In this document: positions 1 through 9,731 of the stretch, piece by piece
Position numbering within the stretch: position 1 is the stretch's first letter
Layout of the letters: each line of letters opens with the position of its first letter
NCBI GenBank assembly: GCA_031317595.1
Contig: JANCMB010000001.1
Span: forward strand, 1,420,971 to 1,484,970
Direction of reading: 5' to 3'
Source: Glutamicibacter sp. PS
GTDB taxonomy: Bacteria; Actinomycetota; Actinomycetes; Actinomycetales; Micrococcaceae
Length of the DNA stretch: 64,000 nucleotides
The notes under the pieces: model-generated
What the model was told of the DNA's origin: nothing
The model's database searches: none
What the model saw: only the letters and a program-made list of their open reading frames with translations
Position numbers and translations under genes: made by a program

Positions 1-841
1 ATCCCTTCCAGCGCGGTAGCAGCAGTGCCACGACCACCAGAATTGCGGAGATCAGCTTCATGTCGTTGACTTCCAGGCCGGCCATCAGCGCGAACTGGAT
101 CACCAGGCGGTAGATCACGGCACCGAGGACGACGGCCAACGCGGCCAGCCAAATGTAGCGCTGGGTGAAGATGGCCTGACCGACGATGACCGAGGCCAGA
201 CCGATCAAGATCAGACCAATGCCCATGCCAACATCGGCGAACCCTTGGTACTGGGCGATCAGTGCGCCTGAGAGCCCCACCAAACCGTTCGAGAGCGCCA
301 AACCTAGTATCTTCTGGTTATCGGTGCTCACGCCGAAGGAACGAATCATCTGCTCGTTGTCACCGGTTGCACGCATGGCCATGCCGACCTCGGTGTGCAG
401 GAACCACACGATAACTGCCACGAAAATCAGGCAGACGAGGAACAACACACCGATGGCCGGGCCGGAGCCGAGCCACCCGGCCTGACGCAGCGGGCTGATC
501 AGGGTGTCTTCTCCCAGCAAGGGGACGTTGGCCTTGCCCATGATGCGCAGGTTAATCGAGTAGAGCGCGATCATGGTGAGGATACCGGCGAGCAGACCGT
601 CAATCTTGCCCTTGGTGTGGAGCAGGCCGGTAATAACGCCGGCGATCATGCCGGCGAAGAAGGCCAGCGCGGTCGCTAGCCAGGGATTGACCCCGTTGAC
701 GATGCTGACCGAGGCGACGGCCGCCCCGGTGGTGAAGCTACCATCGACGGTCAGGTCGGGAAAGTTAAGAATACGGAACGTCAGATAGACGCCTAGGGCC
801 ATAATGGCGTAAATCAGGCCCAGTTCAACCGCTGTGATCAT
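1..841 (-). CDS. ABC importer permease, partial (C-terminus off the window)
   Basis: Reading the minus strand from an ATG at 841 gives an open frame to the window edge (280 codons, no stop). It starts MITAVELGLIYAIMALG and carries about eight hydrophobic segments. One stretch, VGMAMRATGDNEQ, matches the cytoplasmic loop of BPD_transp_2 (LivH/CmpB-like) permeases. It should form the membrane channel for the solute delivered by the binding protein encoded just upstream at 951-1946. The ATPase gene would be expected beyond position 1. The family is usually tied to tryptophan/tyrosine or other small-molecule uptake (TrpXYZ type); the real substrate cannot be read from sequence. Confidence 0.85.
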   Translation of the reverse strand, partial: MITAVELGLIYAIMALGVYLTFRILNFPDLTVDGSFTTGAAVASVSIVNGVNPWLATALAFFAGMIAGVITGLLHTKGKIDGLLAGILTMIALYSINLRIMGKANVPLLGEDTLISPLRQAGWLGSGPAIGVLFLVCLIFVAVIVWFLHTEVGMAMRATGDNEQMIRSFGVSTDNQKILGLALSNGLVGLSGALIAQYQGFADVGMGIGLILIGLASVIVGQAIFTQRYIWLAALAVVLGAVIYRLVIQFALMAGLEVNDMKLISAILVVVALLLPRWKG

Positions 842-950
842 GGTGGGATCCTTGCGTCGAGGAGGAAAAGATGCTGCGCTGTTGGGTCACGACAAAGGCG
901 AGGCGACGTGCTTAGCTCGCCTCGCCTTGATCGTCATCACCGTTCAGGGG

Positions 951-1946
951 TTAGTAGACCTCTGCGGCTTTCTCCTTCAGCTCGGCAGGAATATCAATTC
1001 CTACCTTCTTCGCGGCACCTTCGTTGATGTAAAGATCGACGTCGGTCAGGGTCTCCACCGGCATGGACTTAGCCTCGGCTTCACCCTTGAGCAGCTTGGC
1101 GGCCATGGCAGCGGTCTGCTTGCCCAGCTTCTCGTAGTTGATTCCATAGGTCGCGGTTGCACCACGTTCCACGGACTCACCGTCGGCGGCGATCACCGGC
1201 ACCTTCTTGGACTGCGCGGTTTGCAGCAGGCCTTCCAAGGCGGAAACCACAGCGTTGTCGGTTGGCACGTAGTAGGCGTCGACGTCCAGGGAATTCGCGG
1301 CCTGTTGAACCTCGCTAGGCGCCGAAATAGCGGCTTCCTTGATGCTCAACCCCAGTTCGGCGGCGGCTTCCTTAGCCCAGGTGACCTGGCTGGCGGAGTT
1401 CACCTCACCGGAGGAGTAGACGATGCCGACGTTCTGGGCATCTGGCGCAAGTTCCTTGAGCAACTGCAGCTGTTCCAGCACCGGGTTCTTATCCGAGGTA
1501 CCAGTGACGTTGCCACCCGGTGCCTCGAGCGAGTCGACCAGCTTGGCGGCAACCGGGTCGGTGACCGCGGAGAAGACCACGGGGATGTTGCTGATGGACT
1601 GTGCGGCGGCCTGTGCGGTCGGCGTGGCCACGGCCAGCACCAAATCCATATCCGAATCGGCGGCGAATTTACCGACGATGGAGGTGTTCGTGGCCTGGTC
1701 GGCCTGAGCGTTTGCGAAGTCGTACTCCACCGAGCCCGCGTCGTAACCGGCCTCGCTCATACCTTCTTTAAAGCCTGTGACTACGGCGTCCAGCGAAGGG
1801 TGCGAAACGTACTGGGCGATGCCGATCTTCACGGTCTCACCTTCCGGCACACCGCCCGACGAACCTCCGTCTTGACCGCAGGCGCTCAGTGCGAGCGCTC
1901 CCGCCGCGGCCAGAGCCGCGAATTTTGTCGCCATGAAACGCTTCAT
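951..1946 (-). CDS. ABC transporter substrate-binding lipoprotein (TrpX/PF04392 type)
   Basis: This 331-residue protein has a lipoprotein signal peptide ending in a LSAC lipobox, so the mature protein should be anchored outside the membrane by Cys23. The body follows the two-lobed periplasmic-binding fold. It includes KIGIAQYVSHPSLDA near the mature start, NIPVVFSAVTDPVAA, and GNVTGTSD, all typical of the TrpX family (PF04392). The start at 1946 is preceded by an AAAGGGAC ribosome site. The gene precedes the permease, so the two form an import operon. Substrate is unknown; aromatic amino acids are the usual guess for this family. Confidence 0.88.
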   Translation of the reverse strand: MKRFMATKFAALAAAGALALSACGQDGGSSGGVPEGETVKIGIAQYVSHPSLDAVVTGFKEGMSEAGYDAGSVEYDFANAQADQATNTSIVGKFAADSDMDLVLAVATPTAQAAAQSISNIPVVFSAVTDPVAAKLVDSLEAPGGNVTGTSDKNPVLEQLQLLKELAPDAQNVGIVYSSGEVNSASQVTWAKEAAAELGLSIKEAAISAPSEVQQAANSLDVDAYYVPTDNAVVSALEGLLQTAQSKKVPVIAADGESVERGATATYGINYEKLGKQTAAMAAKLLKGEAEAKSMPVETLTDVDLYINEGAAKKVGIDIPAELKEKAAEVY

Positions 1947-2372
1947 TGCTTTTCGTCCCTTTCACAAGTTCCCTGCGAGTAATGGCCACCGGCGGCACAT
2001 CGCCCGGGGTACGGACGATGGGACATACGGCCATGTGGGAACAGCCGGCCGCCCCGTCAGTGGGTACCCACGATCTTACCTGTGAATGACCTCACTGTGA
2101 CCATGAATGTGGCACGAGTACAGACAAATGTCTCGAGAAAAGGCCTGAGGATAGAAATTATGACCACAAACCAACCACGCCGGTGAATTTTTGTATTCCA
2201 ACACGCAGACTGCACCGGCAAACGGTAGACAATCGGAAAATTTGACATCCATTTCGCATCTTTGTTGGACGTCGCGTGATAGGCATCGACCGCGCGTATC
2301 GACGGCCCGTCGTTGCCCCTCGCCAGGCGAATGTCGGCTCTGCGAAGACCGGCGCATAGAATGGGCCCTACC
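1947..2372. other. Divergent intergenic region, ABC importer / hrpA
   Basis: About 430 bases separate the starts of the importer operon (minus) and hrpA (plus). The middle part (about 2085-2230) is visibly richer in A and T than its surroundings and is the likely site of both promoters. Short open frames occur here on both strands, but none has a ribosome site or a recognisable product. I see no riboswitch-like element, although one might be expected in front of an amino-acid transporter. Confidence 0.5.
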
Positions 2373-5300
2373 ATGGCGATCAGCATCTCTTATCCCGAAG
2401 CACTTCCCGTGTCCGCTCGCCGCGACGACATCATCGACGCGATCTCGAAACACCAGGTGGTCATCATCGCCGGTGAAACCGGCTCGGGTAAAACGACTCA
2501 GTTGCCCAAGATGCTTCTCGAGCTCGGCCTGGCACGGCACGGGATGATCGGGCACACCCAGCCCCGGCGACTTGCCGCACGCACCGTGGCCGAGCGCATC
2601 GCCGAGGAACTGGGCACCAAGATCGGCGACGAGGTCGGCTTCCACGTCCGTTTTACCGGTGAAGTCTCGCGCAACACCAAGTTGAAGGTGATGACCGACG
2701 GCATCCTGCTTGCCGAGATTCAACGCGATAAGTTGCTGAAAAAGTACTCGGCGATCATCATCGACGAGGCCCACGAACGCAGCCTGAACATCGATTTCTT
2801 GCTCGGCTACCTCAAGCAGATCATGCCCAAGCGGCCGGATTTGAAGATCGTCATCACCTCCGCGACCATCGATCCCGAACGCTTCGCCGCGCACTTCGCC
2901 TCCCTCGACCCGCAGGGCGAGCCGGTGCCCGCCCCGATCCTCGAGGTCTCGGGACGCACCTTCCCCGTCGAGCTTCGCTACCGCCCCTTGCAGGTCGAGG
3001 CGGAAACCGCCGACGAAGATGCCTCGGAATTGGAAGACGACCGTGATCCGCTCGACGCGGTCACCGACGCGGTACTCGAATTGTCGCGTGAAGAGCCAGG
3101 CGACATCCTGATCTTTTTCTCCGGCGAGCGCGAAATCCGCGATGCGGCCGACGCCCTGCGCTCACTAATTAGTTCGACTCGCGCCTTGCGGAACTACGAG
3201 GTGTTGCCGTTGTTCGCCCGGCTCTCGCTGGCCGAACAGCATAAGGTCTTCCATCCCGGCTCGGCTCCGCGCATCGTCTTGGCCACCAACGTCGCCGAAA
3301 CCTCGTTGACCGTGCCGGGCATCAAGTACGTGATCGATACCGGCACCGCGCGCATCTCGCGCTACTCCCACCGCACCAAGGTGCAGCGCCTACCCATTGA
3401 ACGCATCTCGCAGGCCAGCGCCAACCAGCGCTCGGGTCGTTGTGGGCGCGTCTCCTCTGGCATTGCCATCAGGCTCTACGCCCAGTCCGATTATGAGTCG
3501 CGCCCGGAGTTCACCGATCCGGAAATTCTGCGCACCAACCTCGCAAGCGTCATCCTGCAAATGATTTCCCTGGGCGTAGTGCCCGATGCGAAGGCGGTCG
3601 CGGAGTTCCCCTTCGTGCAACCTCCCGAGTCGCGGGCGATCTCCGATGGTGTGAATCTGCTGCGTGAGCTGGGAGCGCTCGACGGCGGCGCCAAGGCGCA
3701 GGTTACCGAGATCGGCCGCAAACTGGCGATGTTGCCGCTGGATGTGCGACTGGGGCGGATGCTCCTCGAGGCGGCCGAGCGTGGGGTGGCCAAGGAATTG
3801 ATGGTGCTCACCGCCGCCTTGAGCATTCAAGACCCGCGGGAGCGCCCCAGCGAAGACACCGGGCACCGGGAACGGGCCGCCGAACTACACCGTCGCTTCA
3901 CCGACGAGAAATCGGACTTCATCTCGTTGCTGAACCTCTGGGCCTATCTGCAAGAACAGCAGCGCGAGCTCTCCTCCTCGGCGTTTCGTCGGCTGTGCCG
4001 CGCCGAACACATCAACTATCTGCGCGTGCGTGAATGGCAGGATCTGTTCACCCAGCTACGCCAGTTGGCCAAGTCGCTGGGCATTACAGTAGCCGCGGCC
4101 GCCGTCGACCCGGCCGCCAATGAGGATCAGGTGCATATCAGTTTGCTCACCGGCCTACTGGGCCACGTCGGGCTCTACGACGAACGCAAACGCGATTACC
4201 TGGGCGCTCGCGGCACCCGTTTTGCGATCTTCCCCGGGTCCGGCCTGTTCAAGAAGTCGCCCAGCTGGGTGATGGCCGCCGAACTGGTGGAAACCTCGCG
4301 GCTGTGGGCGCGGACCGTGGCCGCCATCGATCCGGCGTGGATCGAAGAGGTCGCCGCGCCGTTGCTCAAGCGTAGCTACTCGGAACCGCACTGGTCACGG
4401 CGCAATGGTTCGGTGATGGGCTACGAGAAGGTGACACTCTTTGGGCTGCCGGTAGTGCCGCAACGTCGCATTCACTACTGGCGGGTGGACCCGGCGGTGG
4501 CCCGTGAACTGTTCATCCGCCACGCATTGGTGGAGGGCGACTGGCGCACCCACCACCGTTTCTTCGAACGTAATCGCAAGGCCTTGGCGGAGGTGGAGGA
4601 GCTCGAAACCCGTTTGCGACGTCATGATCTGCGGGTGAGCGACGACGATCTCTTCGCCTTCTACGACGCCCGACTGCCGGAGAAGATTTACTCCGAACGG
4701 CACTTTGACCGCTGGTGGAAAACGGCGCGCACCAACGACCCGGCCTTGCTGGACTTTGACCCGCAGGCGCTCCTCGAGACCGACGCCGAGCAGCTAGCCA
4801 CCGAGGACTTCCCCACCGCCTGGCGCCACGGCAGCGTCGATCTGCCGCTGCGCTACGAATATAACCCGACGGCGGCGCCCGGTGAGAGCGACGGGGTGAG
4901 CCTGCAGGTGCCGGTGGTCTTCCTCAACCAGCTCGAACCACGCCAGTTCCGCTGGCTGATCCCCGGGTTGCGTCATGAGCTGCTCACGGCGCTGATCCGT
5001 TCCATGCCGAAGGCGCTGCGCAAGAATTTCGTGCCCGCCCCGGATGTGGCACGTCAGGCGCTGGAGCAATTGAACGCCGACTTTGACCCCGCCACCGACG
5101 AGCTGACCGAGGCGCTGGCCCTGGTGTTGCGCCGGTTGCGCGGCATCGTCGTCGACCCTGCGGTCTTCGATCTGGACGCACTGCCCACGCACCTGCGATT
5201 TGGTTTCGAGGTGCTCGACGGGCGCGGCAAGGTGCTAGGCAGCGGACGCGACCTTCCGGCGTTGCAACACCGGTTTGCCGCGGCTAACCGTGCGGCGCTG

Positions 5301-6317
5301 GCGACCGAGGTTTCCGGAGGTTCGACAACGTCCCAGCCGGGCAAGCCTTCGGGGGCGGCGCGTGCGGCGGCCAAGGGCAAATCCGCGGGGCGTGGCGCCC
5401 GCGGCAAGGGCGGCGCCGCCACGAAGTCCACCGGCTGGGAGCAGCCGGGGCTGAGAAGTTGGCCGGAGCTGTCCGAGGGCAGGATCCCCGAAAAGGTCAC
5501 CACCGATGTGATGGGTCAGCAGGTCACCGCCTACCCCGGGCTGGTCGACGAGGGTGACAGCGTGCGCTTGACGGTGTTCCGCAGTGCCAGCGAACGCGAT
5601 GCGGCGCATCGTGGCGGGGTCATTCGGCTGCTGATGTTGCATCTGCCGTCCACGCAAAAGTTCGTGCTCGAACACCTGAGCAACACCGAACGTTTGGCCT
5701 TCAGCCAGAATCCGCACGGTTCGGTGGATTCGTTGATCACCGACTGCACGCTGGCGGCGGTGGACCGGCTGGTGCCGGCCGACCTGCCCATGGACCGTGC
5801 GGCCTTCGAGGCGCTGTTCGAGTCGGTGCGCGCCGAACAGATCGACACGGTCTTTTCGATCACCGCGGTGGTGGCGAAGATTTTCGCCAGTTCCACCGGG
5901 ATTGCCAAGCAGCTGAAGTCCGGTGCCTCGCTGGCCATGTTCCAGGCGGTGAACGATATCCGTTCGCAGCTCGAGCAGTTGATCTATCCCGGGTTTATCG
6001 CCGCCACCGGTGCCGGACATCTGGTGCGCGTGCCGGTGTATCTGCAAGCCATCGAGGTGCGCCTGCAAAAGCTCGCCGGCGGGGCGGTGACCCGCGACGG
6101 GCAGGGTTTGGCGATCATCCAGCGGCTTGAGGATGAGTACGACGCGGCTCTAGAACGAGTACCCTCCGGCACGCGCACACCGGCGTCGTTGGCCGAGGTG
6201 AAGTGGATGCTCGAGGAGATGCGCATCTCACTCTTTGCCCAGGAGCTGGGCACCGCGTATTCGGTGAGCGAGAAACGCATCCGCAAGGCCATTAAGGACG
6301 GGCTGGCCGAGCTCTAG
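2373..6317 (+). CDS. hrpA: ATP-dependent RNA helicase HrpA (DEAH box)
   Basis: This very long helicase (about 1314 residues) belongs to the DEAH/RHA superfamily 2. Walker A GETGSGKTTQ lies near residue 34, DEAH near 131, SATID near 170 and motif VI QRSGRCGR near 354. The HA2/OB region and the long DUF3418-type C-terminus of HrpA follow. A Lys/Ala/Gly-rich linker near residue 1000 is probably disordered. HrpA unwinds RNA and is implicated in mRNA processing and rescue of stalled ribosomes. An upstream ATG at 2361 and an open frame to 2313 exist. I chose 2373 because MAISISYPEALPVSARR matches the family N-terminus; no clear Shine-Dalgarno settles it. Its stop overlaps the convergent HIT gene. 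Confidence 0.93.
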   Translation: MAISISYPEALPVSARRDDIIDAISKHQVVIIAGETGSGKTTQLPKMLLELGLARHGMIGHTQPRRLAARTVAERIAEELGTKIGDEVGFHVRFTGEVSRNTKLKVMTDGILLAEIQRDKLLKKYSAIIIDEAHERSLNIDFLLGYLKQIMPKRPDLKIVITSATIDPERFAAHFASLDPQGEPVPAPILEVSGRTFPVELRYRPLQVEAETADEDASELEDDRDPLDAVTDAVLELSREEPGDILIFFSGEREIRDAADALRSLISSTRALRNYEVLPLFARLSLAEQHKVFHPGSAPRIVLATNVAETSLTVPGIKYVIDTGTARISRYSHRTKVQRLPIERISQASANQRSGRCGRVSSGIAIRLYAQSDYESRPEFTDPEILRTNLASVILQMISLGVVPDAKAVAEFPFVQPPESRAISDGVNLLRELGALDGGAKAQVTEIGRKLAMLPLDVRLGRMLLEAAERGVAKELMVLTAALSIQDPRERPSEDTGHRERAAELHRRFTDEKSDFISLLNLWAYLQEQQRELSSSAFRRLCRAEHINYLRVREWQDLFTQLRQLAKSLGITVAAAAVDPAANEDQVHISLLTGLLGHVGLYDERKRDYLGARGTRFAIFPGSGLFKKSPSWVMAAELVETSRLWARTVAAIDPAWIEEVAAPLLKRSYSEPHWSRRNGSVMGYEKVTLFGLPVVPQRRIHYWRVDPAVARELFIRHALVEGDWRTHHRFFERNRKALAEVEELETRLRRHDLRVSDDDLFAFYDARLPEKIYSERHFDRWWKTARTNDPALLDFDPQALLETDAEQLATEDFPTAWRHGSVDLPLRYEYNPTAAPGESDGVSLQVPVVFLNQLEPRQFRWLIPGLRHELLTALIRSMPKALRKNFVPAPDVARQALEQLNADFDPATDELTEALALVLRRLRGIVVDPAVFDLDALPTHLRFGFEVLDGRGKVLGSGRDLPALQHRFAAANRAALATEVSGGSTTSQPGKPSGAARAAAKGKSAGRGARGKGGAATKSTGWEQPGLRSWPELSEGRIPEKVTTDVMGQQVTAYPGLVDEGDSVRLTVFRSASERDAAHRGGVIRLLMLHLPSTQKFVLEHLSNTERLAFSQNPHGSVDSLITDCTLAAVDRLVPADLPMDRAAFEALFESVRAEQIDTVFSITAVVAKIFASSTGIAKQLKSGASLAMFQAVNDIRSQLEQLIYPGFIAATGAGHLVRVPVYLQAIEVRLQKLAGGAVTRDGQGLAIIQRLEDEYDAALERVPSGTRTPASLAEVKWMLEEMRISLFAQELGTAYSVSEKRIRKAIKDGLAEL

Positions 6318-6742
6318 TCCTCGGGAACGTGCTCACCGGCCCCGGCCGCACGCAATGCCTCACGTAGACGCTGCGCGCTGCGTTCCATGCGCCCGGGGTC
6401 CGGGTTCGCATCGGCGTTGGCAAGATCGAAATCGGCCAGCGAGTTCGTCGGCCAGACGTGCACATGCAGGTGCGGGACCTCGAAACCGGCGACCATCAGC
6501 CCGGCGCGGGCCGAGCCGAAGGCCTCTTTCTGAGCCCGCCCGATGATGGCTGAAACCTTCATCAGGTGAGCCAGCAATTCGTCGTCGGCGTCGGTGAATT
6601 CGTTGATCTCCGCGCGCGGCACCACCAAGGTGTGCCCGTCGGACAGCGGCCCGATGGATAGGAAGGCCACACAGGTCTCGTCGCGCCAAATGAAGCGACC
6701 GGGGATCTCACCGTCGATAATTTTCGTGAACAGCGTGCTCAT
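6314..6742 (-). CDS. HIT-family hydrolase/transferase
   Basis: The 142-residue product starts MSTLFTKIIDGEIPGRF and contains the histidine-triad motif HLHVHVWP near residues 96-103, where the middle His is the nucleophile. HIT proteins hydrolyse or transfer nucleoside monophosphates, for example from Ap4A or adenosine phosphoramidates; the physiological substrate here is unknown. An AAAGG site precedes the ATG at 6742; a longer frame to 6766 lacks one. The stop codon overlaps that of hrpA by three bases, tail to tail. Confidence 0.88.
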   Translation of the reverse strand: MSTLFTKIIDGEIPGRFIWRDETCVAFLSIGPLSDGHTLVVPRAEINEFTDADDELLAHLMKVSAIIGRAQKEAFGSARAGLMVAGFEVPHLHVHVWPTNSLADFDLANADANPDPGRMERSAQRLREALRAAGAGEHVPED

Positions 6743-6791
6743 AAGGACCTTTCTGTGGTTCGTCAACCGCGGCGAGGCGGCGAATTCGATC

Positions 6792-7655
6792 CTACCGCCG
6801 GTCGCGGTGCTTTTCGTCGCTGGTCACCACCGGCGCCTGCGGGTAGGAGACGTACTGCGAGTAGCTGCCCGGGTAGAGCGCCAGGGGCAGCCCGGCTAGT
6901 TCGGCGGCCAACACCTGGTGGGCTGCGGTAACCCCCGAGCCACAGTAGGCCGCCGCGCCGGGCTGCTCCGGCCCGGCCTGCGGCACCCCGAGCTTGCCAA
7001 AGGCCTCACGCAGCTCGCTACTGGAACGAAAGTGCGCCTGAGAATTGAGGTTATCGGTGGTGGGCCGGTTCAAGGCGCCGGGAATGTGTCCGGCCACCGG
7101 GTCCACCGGCTCCTCAATGCCGAGGTAGCGGGCCGTGGCCCGCGAATCGATCAGCACCCCGGAGTACCCCTCGAGTTGCTCGTGCTCCAGCACCGGCATG
7201 GCACCCCAGGAGAGGTTGACCTGCCCCGGGGTCGGTTCGACCGGGCCGAGCTCCAGCGGACCCTTAAGCTGCCGCCACGCCTCCAGCCCACCGTCGAGCA
7301 CCCGCACCGAGGTGAACCCGGCGTGCCGCAGCAGCCACCAACACCGGGCGGCGGCCAGCGCCCCGGCGTCGTCATACACCACCACCTGCGCGTCGTCCTC
7401 AATCCCCCAGCGGCGGGCGGCGGCCTGAAAATCCGCGGGGTCCGGCAGCGGGTGGCGGCCGGTGTGTTCCCCGGTGCGGCCCGACAGTTCGCGTTCAAGA
7501 TCGACGAAGACCGCTCCGGGCAGGTGCCCGGCCAGGTACTGTTCGACGTTGTCGTTGCGTCCCAGCACCCAGCGCACATCCAGCAACACCAGATTGCCGG
7601 TGGGGGCGTTCACTAGCTGCAGTAGCTCTGCGGCGCTGATCAGTGGGTTGCTCAT
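6792..7655 (-). CDS. sseA: Thiosulfate/3-mercaptopyruvate sulfurtransferase (two rhodanese domains)
   Basis: This 287-residue protein has two rhodanese domains. The first is inactive-type, with VVYDDAGALAAARCWW. The second carries the active loop YCGSGVTA, whose Cys accepts the sulfane sulfur; CGSGVT is the loop typical of 3-mercaptopyruvate sulfurtransferases rather than thiosulfate-specific enzymes. It likely acts in cytosolic cysteine catabolism and sulfur trafficking. Its start ATG overlaps the stop of the MBL hydrolase upstream by four bases (ATGA), so the two are probably translated together. Confidence 0.85.
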   Translation of the reverse strand: MSNPLISAAELLQLVNAPTGNLVLLDVRWVLGRNDNVEQYLAGHLPGAVFVDLERELSGRTGEHTGRHPLPDPADFQAAARRWGIEDDAQVVVYDDAGALAAARCWWLLRHAGFTSVRVLDGGLEAWRQLKGPLELGPVEPTPGQVNLSWGAMPVLEHEQLEGYSGVLIDSRATARYLGIEEPVDPVAGHIPGALNRPTTDNLNSQAHFRSSSELREAFGKLGVPQAGPEQPGAAAYCGSGVTAAHQVLAAELAGLPLALYPGSYSQYVSYPQAPVVTSDEKHRDRR

Positions 7656-8344
7656 CTCAGGTCCTCAATCGTATAGCTGACGCCGGGGGTGAGCCGGCGG
7701 TAGGTTCGTTCGTGGGCCGTGGCGACCGCGCCGATTTGGCGGTCGAAAAGTTCCAGGCCGCGCTCGTTGAGCAGTCCGTCGTGAATTGGCACCCAGGTTT
7801 TCGCCCCGGTGGCCACCGCGAAGTCCACCGCCTCGGCCATTTTGGCCCACGGGGCCATCACCGGCAACAGCAGCACCTGCGGGTTGAGCCCCACCGGCAC
7901 CTGGTAGCTGTCCCCGGGGTGGAACACCTCCCCCTGCCCCAGCGCGTAGCCCAGGTTAGCCACCAGCTCGATGCTGTGGTGAATGGTCGCGTGGGTGCCG
8001 CCCAGGGCGCGCACCTGGATGCCTCCGGCGGTGAAGTCGGCGCCCGCGGCGACGGCTCGCACCTGGGAGCGTGAGGCCGGTGGGAGCTGCTCGCGCAGAC
8101 TCAGTGAAACTACCTGCGGGGCGAACACCTCCAGCGTGGGGTTGGCCAGCACCGCCTCGAGCACCGACGCGCCGTGCACATGGTCCGGATGTTGGTGCGT
8201 GATCAGCACCGCGTCGACGCCGTCGAACACGGTGCCGGGCGGATCGTCACTGGTCAGCTGGCTAAAGGATCCCGGGTCCAGAAGGATCGCGCCATCCACC
8301 GTCGTAACGGTGATGCAGGAGTGTCCGTGGCTTGTGATGCGCAT
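7652..8344 (-). CDS. MBL-fold metal-dependent hydrolase (UlaG-like)
   Basis: About 230 residues. MRITSHGHSCITV is a typical start for the UlaG-like metallo-beta-lactamase branch. The zinc-binding motif THQHPDH lies near residues 57-63, and further His/Asp ligands are present (HPGDSY and the C-terminal WVPIHDG). The frame extends upstream to 8368, but ATG 8344 aligns with the family start. It forms an overlapping two-gene unit with the rhodanese gene. No substrate can be assigned. The pairing with a sulfurtransferase hints at sulfur chemistry, but that is only a guess. Confidence 0.8.
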   Translation of the reverse strand: MRITSHGHSCITVTTVDGAILLDPGSFSQLTSDDPPGTVFDGVDAVLITHQHPDHVHGASVLEAVLANPTLEVFAPQVVSLSLREQLPPASRSQVRAVAAGADFTAGGIQVRALGGTHATIHHSIELVANLGYALGQGEVFHPGDSYQVPVGLNPQVLLLPVMAPWAKMAEAVDFAVATGAKTWVPIHDGLLNERGLELFDRQIGAVATAHERTYRRLTPGVSYTIEDLR

Positions 8345-8474
8345 GACACTAGCGTAGGCTCGCGGCACGCGGTGTGCTAGTCAACGCACCTAAGCGGCGT
8401 CGGATTGGCTAAAATTGAGGGGCACGGGCCACAGCCGGCGCGGGCGAGCAACAGCGAAGGATGAAGCAGCAGTG

Positions 8475-8882
8475 AAGGCGCAGAGCGAAACCCGCATGAC
8501 CAAGCAGCGGCTGGCCGTGGCCGAGGCCCTGGCGGAGGTCGACGACTTCGCCACCGCGCAGCAATTGCACCGCTGGTTGCAGGACGCCGAACGGAAGGTG
8601 TCGCTGGCCACCGTGTACCGGCTACTGCAGTCGATGGCCGACGACGGGCTGGTCGACGTGTTGCGTTCGGGCGACGGGGAGGCTCGTTTCCGGCGCTGCG
8701 AAACCGAACGGCACCACCACCATTTGGTCTGCCGCCGGTGCTCGAAGACCGTGGAGGTGCTGGCCCCCGCGGTGGAGCGCTGGGCCGCCCGCGTGGCCGA
8801 GGAGCACGACTTTAGCGACCCCGAGCACACCGTGGAGATCTATGGGCTCTGCGCCAGCTGCCGCGCGGAGCTGGCCCAGTAG
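8475..8882 (+). CDS. zur: Fur-family transcriptional repressor, probable Zur
   Basis: The product is about 135 residues if it starts at the in-frame codon near 8475 (KAQSETRMTKQRLAVAEAL); the open frame reaches back to 8415, so the start is uncertain. A winged-helix region (TAQQLHRWLQDAERKVSLATVYRLLQSM) is followed by the HHHHLVCRRC metal/dimer segment and the C-terminal CASC pair that holds structural zinc. This fits Fur-family repressors. Zur is preferred over Fur because the convergent neighbours are zinc-type importer genes and because a Fur-like inverted repeat lies in their promoter. Metal specificity is inferred from context. Confidence 0.8.
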   Translation, partial: KAQSETRMTKQRLAVAEALAEVDDFATAQQLHRWLQDAERKVSLATVYRLLQSMADDGLVDVLRSGDGEARFRRCETERHHHHLVCRRCSKTVEVLAPAVERWAARVAEEHDFSDPEHTVEIYGLCASCRAELAQ

Positions 8883-8903
8883 TCCGCCGACCCTACCTAT
8901 GGA

Positions 8904-9731
8904 CTAAACCTGGTGGCGCTGCACCGAACGCAGCTTTTCCACCACCCGGCAGACCAGGTAGATCACGAAGGAAATCGTCGTGACATAGGGACTGATGGGC
9001 AGCGAACCGGCCAAGGCCAGCAAAATACCGCCCAGCACGGCGCTGAGCGCGAAGACCACCGACAGCACCACGGTGCTCAGCGGCGTGCGCCCCACACGCA
9101 GTGCGGCCGCCGCCGGAGTGATCAGCAGTGCCAACACCAGCAACGCGCCGACCACCTGGATCGCCATCGCCACGGCCAGGGCGAGCACCACCATGAAGGC
9201 GATGGATAGCCCGCCGGTGCGTACACCGCGGGCGCGGGCCACCACCGGGTCCACCGAGGCGAACATCAGTGGACGCCACATCACCACCAGGGCGCCGAGT
9301 ACCAGCACGCTCAAGAAGAGCATGGCGCCGAGCTGGGTGTCGTCCACCGCCACAATCTGCCCGGTAAGAAGGCCGAATTTATTGGCACTGCGCCCTTGAT
9401 AGAGCGCCAAGAACAAGATGCCCAACCCGAGCCCGAAGGGCATGAGCACACCGGTGATGGAGTTCCGATCGCGCGCCCGGGTCCCCAGCACCCCGAGCAC
9501 CAGCGCGGCCACCAGCGAGCCGATCACCGAGCCGGTGACGACGTCGGCGCCGATCAGCAGCGCAAAAGCGGCCCCGGCAAAGGACAGCTCGGCAATTCCG
9601 TGCACCGCGAAGGCCATATCGCGCATCATCACGAAGATGCCGATCACGCCGCCAACCAGGCCCAGCGCGGCCCCGGCAATCAGCGAATTGGTGACCAGCG
9701 GTAGCAGCTCGGCGTAATTCTCGAAGCTCAT
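8904..9731 (-). CDS. znuB: Zinc/manganese ABC transporter permease (ZnuB type)
   Basis: The 275-residue integral membrane protein has about eight transmembrane helices and belongs to ABC-3 (PF00950). Typical features are an early GLVGGVIGIFVMMRDMAFAVHG segment and PAAAALRVGRTPLS near the C-terminus. It forms the channel for divalent-metal uptake together with the ATPase encoded immediately upstream; the two reading frames overlap by four bases. Zinc is favoured by the neighbouring Zur-like gene. Manganese cannot be excluded, since ABC-3 permeases serve both metals. Confidence 0.85.
   Translation of the reverse strand: MSFENYAELLPLVTNSLIAGAALGLVGGVIGIFVMMRDMAFAVHGIAELSFAGAAFALLIGADVVTGSVIGSLVAALVLGVLGTRARDRNSITGVLMPFGLGLGILFLALYQGRSANKFGLLTGQIVAVDDTQLGAMLFLSVLVLGALVVMWRPLMFASVDPVVARARGVRTGGLSIAFMVVLALAVAMAIQVVGALLVLALLITPAAAALRVGRTPLSTVVLSVVFALSAVLGGILLALAGSLPISPYVTTISFVIYLVCRVVEKLRSVQRHQV

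Noticed and set aside
834-1982. 382-codon open frame opposite the binding-protein gene
   Set aside because: Antisense shadow caused by high GC; the minus-strand gene has a signal peptide, a ribosome site and family motifs.
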